This document shows positions 1-7,601 of a stretch of 18,538 nt of DNA, piece after piece. The position numbers were made by a program, and so were the translations under genes. The first letter of the stretch is position 1. Every line of letters starts with the position of its first letter. The notes beneath the pieces were generated by a model. That model searched no databases. It was not told the DNA's origin and saw nothing but the letters and a program-made list of their open reading frames with translations. The DNA is from Ignavibacteriales bacterium (GTDB taxonomy: Bacteria; Bacteroidota; Ignavibacteria; UBA10030): positions 1-18,538 of the forward strand of contig JACQPU010000201.1 in assembly GCA_016207365.1 (NCBI GenBank), in the 5' to 3' direction.

Positions 1-726
1 ACAAAGCTCTCAACAACGAAGCTTCAGGCCGGCGACGTCCTTTTACTCCATTGCCGCAAGGACCGCCTTGTTGATCTGAAGCAGAGGGAGGGATTTGTTG
101 TTGTTTCGGACGTGGGCCTCCCCGGATTCAGACGTCAGAAACTCTTCATCGCAACCAGCATCATCGCCGGGGTTGTTGCGACTGCAGCCCTTAATCTTCT
201 CCCTATCGTCGTGGCGGCGATCGCAGGCTGCATCACGATGATCCTGAGCCGCTGTCTTACACTTGAAGAGGCGTATGAGGCAATTGATTGGAAGGTCATT
301 TTCCTGCTTGCCGGCGTTTTGACACTTGGTATTGCCCTCGAACGAAGCGGCGTCGCAGTGTTGGCGGCCGAGACAGTAATCTCCGTCGTCGGCGATATGG
401 GGCCCATTGCCGTCCTTTCGGCATTCTACCTGATCACAACACTCCTATCAGAAGCGATGTCGAACAATGCGAGCGCCGCGTTGATCGCCCCGATCGCGAT
501 CTCCGCCGCAGAGGCAATCGGGGTAAGCCCAAGACCGTTTCTGTTCGCCGTCGCGTTCGCGGCATCATCGAGTTTCATGACCCCCGTGGGCTATCAGACC
601 AATACAATGATCTACGGCGTCGGACAGTACAAGTACCTGGATTTTGTCAAAGTGGGCACTCCCCTCAATCTCCTTCTCTGGGCGCTTGCAACGTTTATGA
701 TTCCTGTGCTATGGCCGTTTGAATAA
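1..726 (+). CDS. SLC13-family permease with TrkA-C domain, 3' part only
   Basis: The reading frame is open from base 1, so the gene begins before the window; 241 residues are visible. The first 35 or so residues (AGDVLLLHC..., then a hydrophobic strand) look like the end of an RCK_C/TrkA-C ligand-binding domain. After a basic linker (GFRRQK) come about five hydrophobic segments. Two motifs are typical of SLC13/CitM-type carriers: SNNASAALIAPIAI, the hairpin that binds substrate, and SSSFMTPVGYQTNTMIYG near the end, followed by FVKVGTPLNLLLW. Members of this architecture are inner-membrane carriers for sulfate or organic anions, with the TrkA-C domains in the cytosolic loop; the substrate cannot be read here. 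The family is usually near 600 residues, so over half is missing. The mscS-type gene follows 11 nt later, suggesting co-transcription. Confidence 0.9.
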   Translation, partial: TKLSTTKLQAGDVLLLHCRKDRLVDLKQREGFVVVSDVGLPGFRRQKLFIATSIIAGVVATAALNLLPIVVAAIAGCITMILSRCLTLEEAYEAIDWKVIFLLAGVLTLGIALERSGVAVLAAETVISVVGDMGPIAVLSAFYLITTLLSEAMSNNASAALIAPIAISAAEAIGVSPRPFLFAVAFAASSSFMTPVGYQTNTMIYGVGQYKYLDFVKVGTPLNLLLWALATFMIPVLWPFE

Positions 727-737
727 CGGAGAACATC

Positions 738-1601
738 ATGGAATGGATTGATCGCGTGCTTCAGACAGTCAAGGAAATCCTCGCGATTCCAATTTTCAAG
801 ATTGGCGATTTCGAGCTCACCGTCTGGACCATTCTGTACCTGTTCATCTTTTCTGCGTTGCTGCTTTACCTTAGCAGCAAGGTCAAGCGCTGGACTTCCG
901 AGATTATCCTCAAGCGGACATCGATGGACATTGGTCGAAGAGAGGCTATGGGGTCCATCACGAGCTACGTGGTTCTGATCGTCGGCTTTCTGGTGATCAT
1001 TCAGACCGCGGGAATCGATCTGACAACTCTGAACGTCCTTGCCGGCGCGGTAGGCATTGGCGTCGGATTTGGATTGCAAAATATCGCCAACAACTTCATC
1101 AGCGGGATTATTATTTTGCTCGAACAACCGGTGAAAGTGGGGGATCGCATCGTAGTAGGGGATGTGGAGGGGGATATCACGCACATCGGTGCGCGCAGCA
1201 CTCGGGTCCTAACGAACGACAACATCACGATTCTGATTCCCAACGCTCAGTTGATCTCAGAAAACGTCGTGAACTGGAGCCACAACGACAATCGGATCCG
1301 GTTTAGGATTCCGGTCTCTGTCGCTTACGGAACCGATGCGCGGCTGGTAGAGCAAGTGCTTTTGGAGGTCGCCTCAGCCAATTCCGATGTGCTGAAGCAA
1401 CCAGCTCCGTCCGTGAGATTCAAGGAATTCGGGGACAACGGAATGCTGTTCGAGCTTCTGGCATGGACAGATACGCTGACACACAGGAGGGGATATCTCG
1501 TAAGCACATTGAACTTCGCCATTAACGACACGTTCAGACTTCACAAGATCGAGATACCGTTCCCGCAAAGGGACGTGAGGATTAAAGAAGGGAAAGGGTG
1601 A
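738..1601 (+). CDS. Small-conductance mechanosensitive channel, MscS family
   Basis: This 287-residue protein has the size and plan of E. coli MscS. Helices lie at about 26-45 and 68-88. The pore helix, around 97-125, is rich in Gly and Ala (AGAVGIGVGFGLQNIANNF). The beta domain follows directly (VKVGDRIVVGDVEGDI, then ARSTRVLTNDNITILIPN) and a C-terminal alpha/beta domain runs to about 280. Proteins of this family open under membrane tension and release solutes during hypo-osmotic shock. The start is supported by GGAGA at 728-732, five bases before the ATG. It sits 11 nt behind the SLC13 permease gene, so the two are probably one transcript. No clear terminator follows; the gap to the convergent gene holds a repeat tract. 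The exact subfamily and any gating ligand are unknown. Confidence 0.96.
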   Translation: MEWIDRVLQTVKEILAIPIFKIGDFELTVWTILYLFIFSALLLYLSSKVKRWTSEIILKRTSMDIGRREAMGSITSYVVLIVGFLVIIQTAGIDLTTLNVLAGAVGIGVGFGLQNIANNFISGIIILLEQPVKVGDRIVVGDVEGDITHIGARSTRVLTNDNITILIPNAQLISENVVNWSHNDNRIRFRIPVSVAYGTDARLVEQVLLEVASANSDVLKQPAPSVRFKEFGDNGMLFELLAWTDTLTHRRGYLVSTLNFAINDTFRLHKIEIPFPQRDVRIKEGKG

Positions 1602-1614
1602 AAAATGGGGGGTG

Positions 1615-1678
1615 GATGATGTGGTGATGTAATGATGTTTCGCTACTTCGTTGTTTCGTTATTTCGTTCTTTCGATGT
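1615..1678. repeat. Degenerate 8-nt tandem repeat (8 units)
   Basis: The convergent gap between the mscS-type and envC-type genes contains eight consecutive octamers: gatgatgt, ggtgatgt, aatgatgt, ttcgctac, ttcgttgt, ttcgttat, ttcgttct, ttcgatgt. The first three share a GATGT core. The next five start with TTCG, and the last one ends in GATGT, linking both types. The G-rich octamer at 1607-1614 may be a ninth, very diverged unit. No hairpin terminator is evident in this 87-nt gap. The period is seen directly; the origin (slippage versus function) is unknown. Confidence 0.75.
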
Positions 1679-1688
1679 CCCGGTATAT

Positions 1689-2936
1689 TCACCGCCTTTT
1701 CGCCAGCCACGCCTCCGGATCCATTTTCTGCCGCTCCTGCCAGACTTCAAAATGCAACAGTGATCCGGCTACCGAATCACCACTCTTGCCGATAACGTGA
1801 CCCTCCTGCACCTTCTGAGCTTCAACCACGTTGATCTCCGACAAATGGGCATACACGGTGCGGTATCCGTCATAGTGATTCAGAATCACTACGTTGCCAT
1901 AACCCGGTATGAAGGAGATCAGCGAGACCTCACCCTCGGCCACGGCGACAACATCGGTCCCCACATTCACGGAAATATCCACGCCGCTGTTTTCCGTGAC
2001 CGTTCTCAGAACCGGATGTGTCTGCTGACCGAATTTCGCCGCAATAGCGCCTGAAGACACAGGCCAGCGCAGGCCGCCGCGTTTCCGACCAAACGTACCC
2101 GTGGGTTCGATCTCCAGCACTGGGACGGGTTTGCCGGCCGCAGCAAGCCTTTCCCGCTCCTTCGCGGCTGCCGCTTCACGCTGTTTCCGAAGCTCCTCCT
2201 GCCGTTTCCTCTCTTTCTCAACCAAATCCGCAATCATCTGCTCGATCCGTTTTACCGCTGCCGTCTTCCGCGAAAGCTCCTGACGCAGCGTTTTCTTGTC
2301 CTTCCGAATGTTGTTCAACACACCTTGCCGCTGTAGAACCTTGTTCTTGAGACTTCTCTCCTCCCTCGTCTTCTCCGCGAGCAAGGCACGCTCTTCCTTC
2401 AACGTTTGCTGAAGCTGGTCGTTCTGACGCTCCAGCTCGGCTTTCTTTGACACAATGCGCTTCAGATCTGTTACCCTCTGCGTGGAGAATCGCTTCAAAT
2501 ACTCGATGCGGATGAGAAGCTGATTGATGGAATTTGACGAGAATAATAACTCGATGTCGTACACCCGCCCGTTTTTGTACACCGACCGGACGTACCCCGC
2601 GTAATGATTTTTCAGCGCCTGAAGCTGGCGCTCGAGTCCCTCAATGGAAAGCTTGGCCTCGTCGATATCCCGAGTAATCTTTTCCTCTTCTTCCCGAAGT
2701 CTTGTAATCAGCTGGCGGATAAGGGCCGATTGCTGCTCCAGATCATCCAGATGTTCCAGTGTTGACCGCTCGCGCTTCTCACTCTCCTTCAGCCTGTTCT
2801 CAAACCCTGCAATCTCCTTCCGGAGTTTCTCGAGCTCGCGTTCCTGCTTTGTGATCTCACGCGTCTTTTGGCCAAATGCTGACGATCCGACAACCATCAC
2901 ACCCAGAACTGCCACCAGAATGACTCGCGCGGTCAT
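1689..2936 (-). CDS. EnvC-like murein hydrolase activator (coiled coil + degenerate LytM/M23)
   Basis: This 415-residue protein is close in size to E. coli EnvC. A signal peptide (MTARVILVAVLGVMVVGSSAFG) is followed by a long Glu/Lys/Arg-rich coiled coil, about 25-265, and a LytM/M23 domain, about 288-410. The M23 active site is incomplete. The HxGxD zinc motif reads NSGVD (316-320), and the first His of the final HxH is Leu393. Asp320, His364 (YAHL) and His395 remain. EnvC and NlpD proteins have such decayed sites and work by activating periplasmic amidases that split daughter-cell peptidoglycan, so I infer an activator and not an endopeptidase. It is the last gene of the operon, its ATG overlapping the stop of the DUF4292 gene by 4 nt (ATGA), so translation is probably coupled. 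Confidence 0.93.
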   Translation of the reverse strand: MTARVILVAVLGVMVVGSSAFGQKTREITKQERELEKLRKEIAGFENRLKESEKRERSTLEHLDDLEQQSALIRQLITRLREEEEKITRDIDEAKLSIEGLERQLQALKNHYAGYVRSVYKNGRVYDIELLFSSNSINQLLIRIEYLKRFSTQRVTDLKRIVSKKAELERQNDQLQQTLKEERALLAEKTREERSLKNKVLQRQGVLNNIRKDKKTLRQELSRKTAAVKRIEQMIADLVEKERKRQEELRKQREAAAAKERERLAAAGKPVPVLEIEPTGTFGRKRGGLRWPVSSGAIAAKFGQQTHPVLRTVTENSGVDISVNVGTDVVAVAEGEVSLISFIPGYGNVVILNHYDGYRTVYAHLSEINVVEAQKVQEGHVIGKSGDSVAGSLLHFEVWQERQKMDPEAWLAKRR

Positions 2937-3691
2937 TGCACGAGGGCCCTTTTTGCGTCGGCCGGAATGTCAAAACGGAACCGAAGGATGGAGGGATTCA
3001 ACGAGAGGTCTGCATAGGCAATTGAGACGCGGCGGCGTTCCTGACGCATGACGACCCGCACCAACTGAGGAAGGGTAACCTCGCCCTTGCGGACAAATCT
3101 GCCAAAGGTCTGTTCGAGGACAACAGTGCCGCGGGAATCCAGATGATTGATTCTGACGATCTGAAACGATTCCGGTTCGACCCAGTATCGGCGCGTACCC
3201 TCCGTGTGGCGATAGGTAAACACATACTCGTTGGCTTCGATATCGAATGCATCCGGTTCCCCTCGATCTTCATCCGGAAAAACACCTCCGCTCAGCATGT
3301 TGAGCAGGTCGTCAAAATCGAGGCGTACGCGGAAAAACCGGCTTAGATTCTCGGGGGTGGATGGTCCGACGAGCACGCGGTTTTGCATGCTATTATAAAA
3401 GAGAAACTCGTCTCTCGTAAGCAGCGCCAGACCAAGACCGAGGCCGAACGGTCCCTCAATCCTCACCATGATGGAGTCTGGTTTTCTGAGCGCCAGCTCA
3501 AACGACACACTTTGGGCAATCTCCGGAGTCTCTACCGAAATCGTCCCTGTCCCAAACAGCGATGCCACCCTGTTGTGGTTTGCCACCACGGCTTCTCCGA
3601 TACGCTCAGGCGTGAGTGTGCGATCGGCCCGCATTCCGGATGCACAACCGGCAAGGAAGAGAAGGAAACCGGAAAGAATGATGATCTTCAC
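2933..3691 (-). CDS. DUF4292 lipoprotein (LolA/LolB-like fold)
   Basis: The 252-residue product begins with a short lipoprotein signal ending in the lipobox LAGC, with Cys16 as the lipidated residue. The mature part is rich in beta strands. A run near 70-90 (KPDSIMVRIEGPFGLGLGLA) and DDLLNMLSG near 125-135 match my memory of the DUF4292 family, which is widespread in Bacteroidota and distantly like LolA/LolB, the carriers that move lipoproteins to the outer membrane. A role in lipoprotein or lipid handling is therefore inference. The start codon is GTG and overlaps the stop of the upstream TPR gene (GTGA, 3691-3688); the 3' end overlaps the EnvC-like gene (ATGA). It is the middle gene of a three-gene envelope operon, an order I recall in other Bacteroidota-type genomes. 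Confidence 0.88.
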   Translation of the reverse strand: MKIIILSGFLLFLAGCASGMRADRTLTPERIGEAVVANHNRVASLFGTGTISVETPEIAQSVSFELALRKPDSIMVRIEGPFGLGLGLALLTRDEFLFYNSMQNRVLVGPSTPENLSRFFRVRLDFDDLLNMLSGGVFPDEDRGEPDAFDIEANEYVFTYRHTEGTRRYWVEPESFQIVRINHLDSRGTVVLEQTFGRFVRKGEVTLPQLVRVVMRQERRRVSIAYADLSLNPSILRFRFDIPADAKRALVQ

Positions 3692-5406
3692 GGCGATTGG
3701 CGATCCACTTTGGCTTTGAGATCGGTATTGTCCGGATCAAGCTCGACCGCTTTCTTCCAATACTCCATCGCCTTTTCAGGATTCTTCAGCATGTAGTAGA
3801 CATCCCCCAGATGATCATGGACAACAGCGCTTGCATCGCCAGCCTCGATCGCTTTGCGAATGTAATGCTCAGCCTCGGGGTAATTCCCCAGTTTGAAATG
3901 GACCCACCCCAGTGTGTCGAGGTAGGATGAATTCGCAGAGTCTGCACTCACGGCCTGTGATGCCATTTTCAACGCACGATCAAGCTGTAGTCCCCGCTCA
4001 GCCAGACTGTAGCCGTAGTTGTTCAGGATAATATGAGCGCTGGAATCAATCCGAAGCGCGCGCTCATACAGGCTGTCCGATTCCTCAAACCGCTTCATGT
4101 TATCCAGGGTGAGTGCAAGCGAGCTCAACGTGTTCATGTCCGCCGGATTGATCTCGAGAGCCTTGCGGAGATTCTCCACCGCCATTTCGTTACGATTCAG
4201 ACGGGACGCCGAAAGCCCCAAGAGCAGGTACACCCGGAAATCATCCGGGAAAAGCCTCCTGGCCTTCTCCATGATCTCCAGCACTTTATAATGCTCATTC
4301 GCCTCAAACGCTCTCGTGGCAACGATCCACCAGGCGTCAAAGGATTCGCCTCCCAGCCTCGTGACCTGTTCGAAGTATTCCGTGGAGACTGAATCCCTCC
4401 CCTGCATATCAGCGATGGCCCCAAGATACCAGTAGGGCCTCCAGTTGCCTGGCATTGCTTCCACTGCTTCCTCAAAGAGCTTCCGTGCCTTCTCCACCAG
4501 CGTCGAGTCGCTTTCTGCCCTGCCAAAATATGCCGCTCCAAGTCTCAGTTTGATTTCAGCGTTCTCGCTGTCTTTTTTCAAAAGTCGTCCAAACAACGCC
4601 GCTGCCTTGTCGAACTTTCGCTGCTCCATGGCAAGGTCGGCAAGTGCAGCCAGGGCCTGAAGATCGTCCTCATTGACTTCGATCATTTCCTCGAGGATCT
4701 TTTCAGCCTTCTCAGTTTTTCCCCCACGTTGATAGGTTTCCGCAAGTTGGAGCTGTACGAGCCTTGTGCCGGGTTCAACCCGAAGAACGCGTTCCAAGCG
4801 ATCCGCGGCCTCATCAAACCTCCCCAGCGCCACATACAATTGCGCCACCTGGACAAGAAGTTCGGCTGATTCTCCTTCACGGTCGATCAGTCGTTCAAAC
4901 ATTTCAATGGCTTTCAGGGGCTTCCGTGTCTGATACAATCGTGCCAGTGCGTACCACGCGGCGGCATAATTGGAGTCGATGGCCAGGATTCCCTCGTACT
5001 CGCGAATTGCCAAATCAGGCTGTGAGGCGTTGAGATAGATCCCTGCAAGGTTCTCTCGGTAACCGATGTTCATCGAATCCAGTTTGATTGCATCACGTGC
5101 AGCTTGCGCGGCAAGGGCGTGCTTACCCAGGAGGGAATAATCCTTCGACAAGGCATAGTATATGGCGGGATTTCGGTCGTATCGAAGGGCTTCTTGATAC
5201 TCGAGAATCGCCCTGGCGTGTTCTTCCTTTGAATCGTAGAGCGCCCCATCGATGAAATGCTTGAGGGCCCTTTCTTTGTCCTCCTCGCCGACGGTCTCCG
5301 AAATCACAAGATCATCCCCGGCCCTTTTTTCCTGGTCAGAGGTTCGGGTCGATACACATCCTGTGAGAAGGAAGCCAAAAACAATAATTTTCAAAATGTT
5401 GTTCAT
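3688..5406 (-). CDS. TPR-repeat lipoprotein
   Basis: I place the start at the ATG of MNNILKIIVF (5406), giving 572 residues, because a lipoprotein signal with lipobox LTGC (Cys17) begins there. The frame is open back to 5601, but those 65 residues have no signal character and overlap the divergent gene. After a short acidic linker the rest, about 47-565, is made of some 13-14 tetratricopeptide repeats of 34 residues (for example AIREYEGILAIDSNYAAAWY and AMEYWKKAVELDPDN). TPR superhelices are protein-docking scaffolds; here anchored on a membrane facing the periplasm, probably the outer membrane. It is the first gene of the operon with the DUF4292 and EnvC-like genes. A good promoter lies at 5413-5441 and would start transcription at about the first base of the ATG; no Shine-Dalgarno is visible. 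The binding partner is unknown. Confidence 0.92.
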   Translation of the reverse strand: MNNILKIIVFGFLLTGCVSTRTSDQEKRAGDDLVISETVGEEDKERALKHFIDGALYDSKEEHARAILEYQEALRYDRNPAIYYALSKDYSLLGKHALAAQAARDAIKLDSMNIGYRENLAGIYLNASQPDLAIREYEGILAIDSNYAAAWYALARLYQTRKPLKAIEMFERLIDREGESAELLVQVAQLYVALGRFDEAADRLERVLRVEPGTRLVQLQLAETYQRGGKTEKAEKILEEMIEVNEDDLQALAALADLAMEQRKFDKAAALFGRLLKKDSENAEIKLRLGAAYFGRAESDSTLVEKARKLFEEAVEAMPGNWRPYWYLGAIADMQGRDSVSTEYFEQVTRLGGESFDAWWIVATRAFEANEHYKVLEIMEKARRLFPDDFRVYLLLGLSASRLNRNEMAVENLRKALEINPADMNTLSSLALTLDNMKRFEESDSLYERALRIDSSAHIILNNYGYSLAERGLQLDRALKMASQAVSADSANSSYLDTLGWVHFKLGNYPEAEHYIRKAIEAGDASAVVHDHLGDVYYMLKNPEKAMEYWKKAVELDPDNTDLKAKVDRQSP

Positions 5407-5412
5407 GACGAC

Positions 5413-5441
5413 AATATATCGAAAGAGCCCCTGAATAACAA
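5413..5441 (-). promoter_or_regulatory. Sigma-70-type promoter for the TPR-DUF4292-envC-like operon
   Basis: On the minus strand TTGTTA (5441-5436) and TATATT (5418-5413) are separated by exactly 17 nt. The expected start of transcription, about 7 nt past the -10 box, is position 5406, which is the A of the ATG. The message would be leaderless, which fits the lack of a nearby Shine-Dalgarno. This is read by eye only. Confidence 0.6.
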
Positions 5442-5451
5442 GAAAAGCGGT

Positions 5452-5480
5452 TTGCATCGTCCCTTTTTCCATTGTACTTT
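5452..5480 (+). promoter_or_regulatory. Sigma-70-type promoter for the ATP-grasp gene
   Basis: TTGCAT (5452-5457) and TACTTT (5475-5480) are 17 nt apart. Transcription would start near 5487, leaving about 5 nt before the ATG at 5492, so the message is nearly leaderless. The same two hexamers with the same spacing occur before the S46 peptidase gene. The divergent operon promoter sits 11 nt away on the other strand, so the two compete for the same 85-nt gap. Confidence 0.5.
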
Positions 5481-5491
5481 TCTTTCGCAAG

Positions 5492-6418
5492 ATGAGACAC
5501 GCGTTCACAGAATATGATCTTGGTGTCGCATGGACGTGGGAGTACGACAAGGAGTTCGTCAGCTTCATCGAAACCGCTGCCCGCTCCGAGGGCGTGAGCA
5601 CCTATCTCATTCATCCCCAGAACGTTGAAGAGACCCTCGCGCGTCTTCTTTCCCGATCCATTCATGTTGGATTCCTGTTGGATCGGGCCTCCGATGAAGA
5701 TGAGGCCTTTCATCCCCTTCACCGGTTTTTGGTCCATCGCGCTCCCGGAGACAAAGAAACATATGTCATCAATCCGCTTGAGCGTCAACTTCGTGCTGCC
5801 GACAAGGCAACGATGCATCTGGAATTCTTAAGTCATGGGATCAATGTTCCCTACACGCTAATCATTTCACCCTATGCTCACACGCGCGAGCCGGAATTTT
5901 CCCTGACGGAACTTCACAAACTTGGACGTCCGTTCATTATCAAACCCGCCAACACCACGGGGGGCGGCGTAGGGGTCGTTCTTGGAGCGGAGACCCTGAA
6001 GGATGTTCTTGAGGCCCGGCAACATCACAAGAACGACAAGTACCTTTTGCAGGAAACCGTTAAGCCCGCCTACCTCTCGGAGAATCGTGCCTGGTTCAGA
6101 GTAATCTATGCCTTCGGATCGGTGTTCTCCTGCTGGTGGGACGACCAAACCCACGTCTACGAGGAGGTAACGCGCGACGAAGAAGAAGCGTACGGGCTTT
6201 CCGCCCTGTCGGACCTCGCAGCCAGGATACAGCAGGTTTGCGGTCTCGAGTTCTTTTCCAGCGAAATTGCGTATACCACAACCGGGAAATACGTTGTGGT
6301 AGATTATGTGAACGAGATCTGCGATATGCGACCAAAGTCTGTCCACAGGGATGGCGTGCCTGACAGTATTGTCCGCTCGGTTGCTGAATCGCTCATACGC
6401 TTCCTTCGGTCACGATAG
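5492..6418 (+). CDS. ATP-grasp domain protein, substrate unknown
   Basis: This 308-residue protein has the three parts of an ATP-grasp enzyme. An N-terminal alpha/beta domain (1-100) is followed by a central domain with Lys105 (ADKATMHL), Lys151 and a Gly-rich loop (FIIKPANTTGGGVGVV, 148-163), and Glu188 (LQETV) where the adenine-binding hinge is expected. The C-terminal part has Arg199/Arg203, Glu259, Asp271 and Asn274 (VVVDYVNEICDMRP), the usual magnesium and phosphate ligands. Such enzymes join a carboxylate to an amine through an acyl-phosphate. It resembles the RimK/D-Ala-ligase branch in layout, but I cannot assign a substrate. It is transcribed away from the envelope operon, and all key residues seem present, so it is probably active. 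No Shine-Dalgarno is seen; a nearly leaderless start is proposed. Confidence 0.85.
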   Translation: MRHAFTEYDLGVAWTWEYDKEFVSFIETAARSEGVSTYLIHPQNVEETLARLLSRSIHVGFLLDRASDEDEAFHPLHRFLVHRAPGDKETYVINPLERQLRAADKATMHLEFLSHGINVPYTLIISPYAHTREPEFSLTELHKLGRPFIIKPANTTGGGVGVVLGAETLKDVLEARQHHKNDKYLLQETVKPAYLSENRAWFRVIYAFGSVFSCWWDDQTHVYEEVTRDEEEAYGLSALSDLAARIQQVCGLEFFSSEIAYTTTGKYVVVDYVNEICDMRPKSVHRDGVPDSIVRSVAESLIRFLRSR

Positions 6419-6516
6419 CAGCGGCTCGACACCGCTTATTCAGTGTTCCTGAGATTTGCGAAACTTGTTTCACGCAGTTTCTAATTTAAACGCCGTAATT
6501 CCTTCTGGCGCCTTGC
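6419..6516. other. Intergenic gap after the ATP-grasp gene
   Basis: The gap contains only a weak 5-bp hairpin (6420-6424 with 6432-6436) without a T run, and then AT-rich sequence leading into the promoter at 6517. I see no small gene. Confidence 0.5.
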
Positions 6517-6545
6517 TTGACTTTCAGACCGGGGTTTTCTACATT
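6517..6545 (+). promoter_or_regulatory. Sigma-70-type promoter for the YbgF-like lipoprotein gene
   Basis: TTGACT (6517-6522) and TACATT (6540-6545) flank exactly 17 nt. Transcription should start near 6552, giving a leader of about 32 nt that contains GGAGG (6575-6579) just before the ATG at 6584. The -35 box is one base from consensus. Confidence 0.7.
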
Positions 6546-6583
6546 AGCAAAGTTCAATTCACAGATCGAATCCCGGAGGCCTT

Positions 6584-7483
6584 ATGGTTCTCAACAGTTT
6601 GGATATATGGGTGGGATTGAGGCGAATGGCATGCGGCGCGATCGTGGCGTCGACGGTGCTTTTGATGAGTTGCGGGAGCAGCGAAGAAACCACAATGGAG
6701 GATGAGGGATTTGAGGAGGAGCCCGTCGCAGAAGCGGCCGAGGAACCTGCAAAGGAGGATGCGGAGCAACAGGCGTTGACCAGTTTCATTGGCGCTGCAC
6801 CAAAGAAGGAACAGCCGGTAGAGAAGAAAGAAGGGCCGCCTCCGACAAAGCCGGAAGAACCGGTAAAACAGCCGGTAACGCCCAGCATGGGCACGGCCGA
6901 AGAGCTTCGGATGGAAAATACGAGTTTGAAGCAGCAGATCGTCAAGCTTGAACAGGATACGAGAAGCCTGGGTGCTCGTCTGTCCGATGCCGAAGCGAAG
7001 TATATGGCAGAGAAGCAGAGAGCTGAACGGGCCGAAGAAGCCGCCCGTGTGGCAGCTCAATCCGCCGCGATTTCAGCCCGGGGTGGAACGGGAACTCCGT
7101 CGGAACCGATCAGCACCGAAGCAAACAGGGCCTATGACGATGCCCTGCAGTCATTCCGCATGAAGGCGTACGACGATGCTGCCATGAGATTCCAGAGCCT
7201 TCTCGATGCAGGGGTGAGCCGCCAGCTTGCCGACAATTGCCACTACTGGATCGGCGAATCACATTATGGAAAGAAAAGCTATCCGGAGGCCGTAAAGCAT
7301 TTTCAAACCGTGCTCCAGTACGACGATTCGGAAAAGCTTGCTGACGCTCATTTCATGCTTGCGCAGTGTTACGAGCGGATGGGAGACAAGGCAAAGGCCA
7401 AACGAGAGTATGAGATCGTCACGAAAGATTTCCCGATGAGCGCAAATGCATCGCGCGCAAAGGATCGATCAGCCCGCATGTAA
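6584..7483 (+). CDS. YbgF/CpoB-like lipoprotein with coiled coil and TPRs
   Basis: The 299-residue product has an N-terminal region with Arg13-Arg14, a hydrophobic stretch and the lipobox LMSC (Cys30). The start at 6584 is preferred over Met15 because it keeps the basic residues of the signal and follows GGAGG by 4 nt. Residues 33-105 are an acidic, Pro/Lys/Glu-rich low-complexity linker, 105-150 a coiled coil, and 160-290 three TPRs (AYDDALQSFRMKAYDDAAMR..., YWIGESHYGKKSYPEAVKHF). This order, coiled coil then TPRs, is that of YbgF/CpoB, the periplasmic partner of Tol-Pal that ties outer-membrane constriction to peptidoglycan synthesis. No tol or pal genes are in view, so a general TPR lipoprotein role remains possible. 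It has its own promoter and terminator and is probably monocistronic. Confidence 0.85.
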   Translation: MVLNSLDIWVGLRRMACGAIVASTVLLMSCGSSEETTMEDEGFEEEPVAEAAEEPAKEDAEQQALTSFIGAAPKKEQPVEKKEGPPPTKPEEPVKQPVTPSMGTAEELRMENTSLKQQIVKLEQDTRSLGARLSDAEAKYMAEKQRAERAEEAARVAAQSAAISARGGTGTPSEPISTEANRAYDDALQSFRMKAYDDAAMRFQSLLDAGVSRQLADNCHYWIGESHYGKKSYPEAVKHFQTVLQYDDSEKLADAHFMLAQCYERMGDKAKAKREYEIVTKDFPMSANASRAKDRSARM

Positions 7484-7506
7484 TCCTGCTGCAACGAAAC
7501 AACGTG

Positions 7507-7540
7507 AACCCCCGGACCACAAGCCGGGGGTTTTTTGTTT
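7507..7540 (+). terminator. Rho-independent terminator after the YbgF-like gene
   Basis: CCCCCGG (7509-7515) pairs perfectly with CCGGGGG (7524-7530) around an 8-nt loop; flanking AA/TT can add two pairs. A TTTTTTGTTT run follows at 7531-7540. It lies 24 nt past the stop codon and separates this gene from the radA promoter. Confidence 0.92.
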
Positions 7541-7543
7541 CGG

Positions 7544-7572
7544 TTGAATCTCTGACACCCCCTTGGTATATT
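7544..7572 (+). promoter_or_regulatory. Sigma-70-type promoter for the radA operon
   Basis: TTGAAT (7544-7549) and TATATT (7567-7572) are 17 nt apart. The start of transcription is expected near 7579, and GGGGGA (7589-7594) is the likely ribosome site, seven bases before the ATG at 7602. Confidence 0.7.
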
Positions 7573-7601
7573 GACCCAAAACACCCACGGGGGAATGTTT
7601 A

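Noticed and set aside
612..1184. 190-residue open frame on the minus strand
   Set aside because: It is antisense to two clear genes (SLC13 permease end and mscS) and its composition is a shadow of them.
5407..5601. N-terminal extension of the TPR lipoprotein (65 more residues)
   Set aside because: It has no signal character, hides the lipobox start, and overlaps the promoter and the first part of the divergent ATP-grasp gene.
6420..6436. Hairpin after the ATP-grasp gene as a terminator
   Set aside because: Only 5 bp of stem and no T run.
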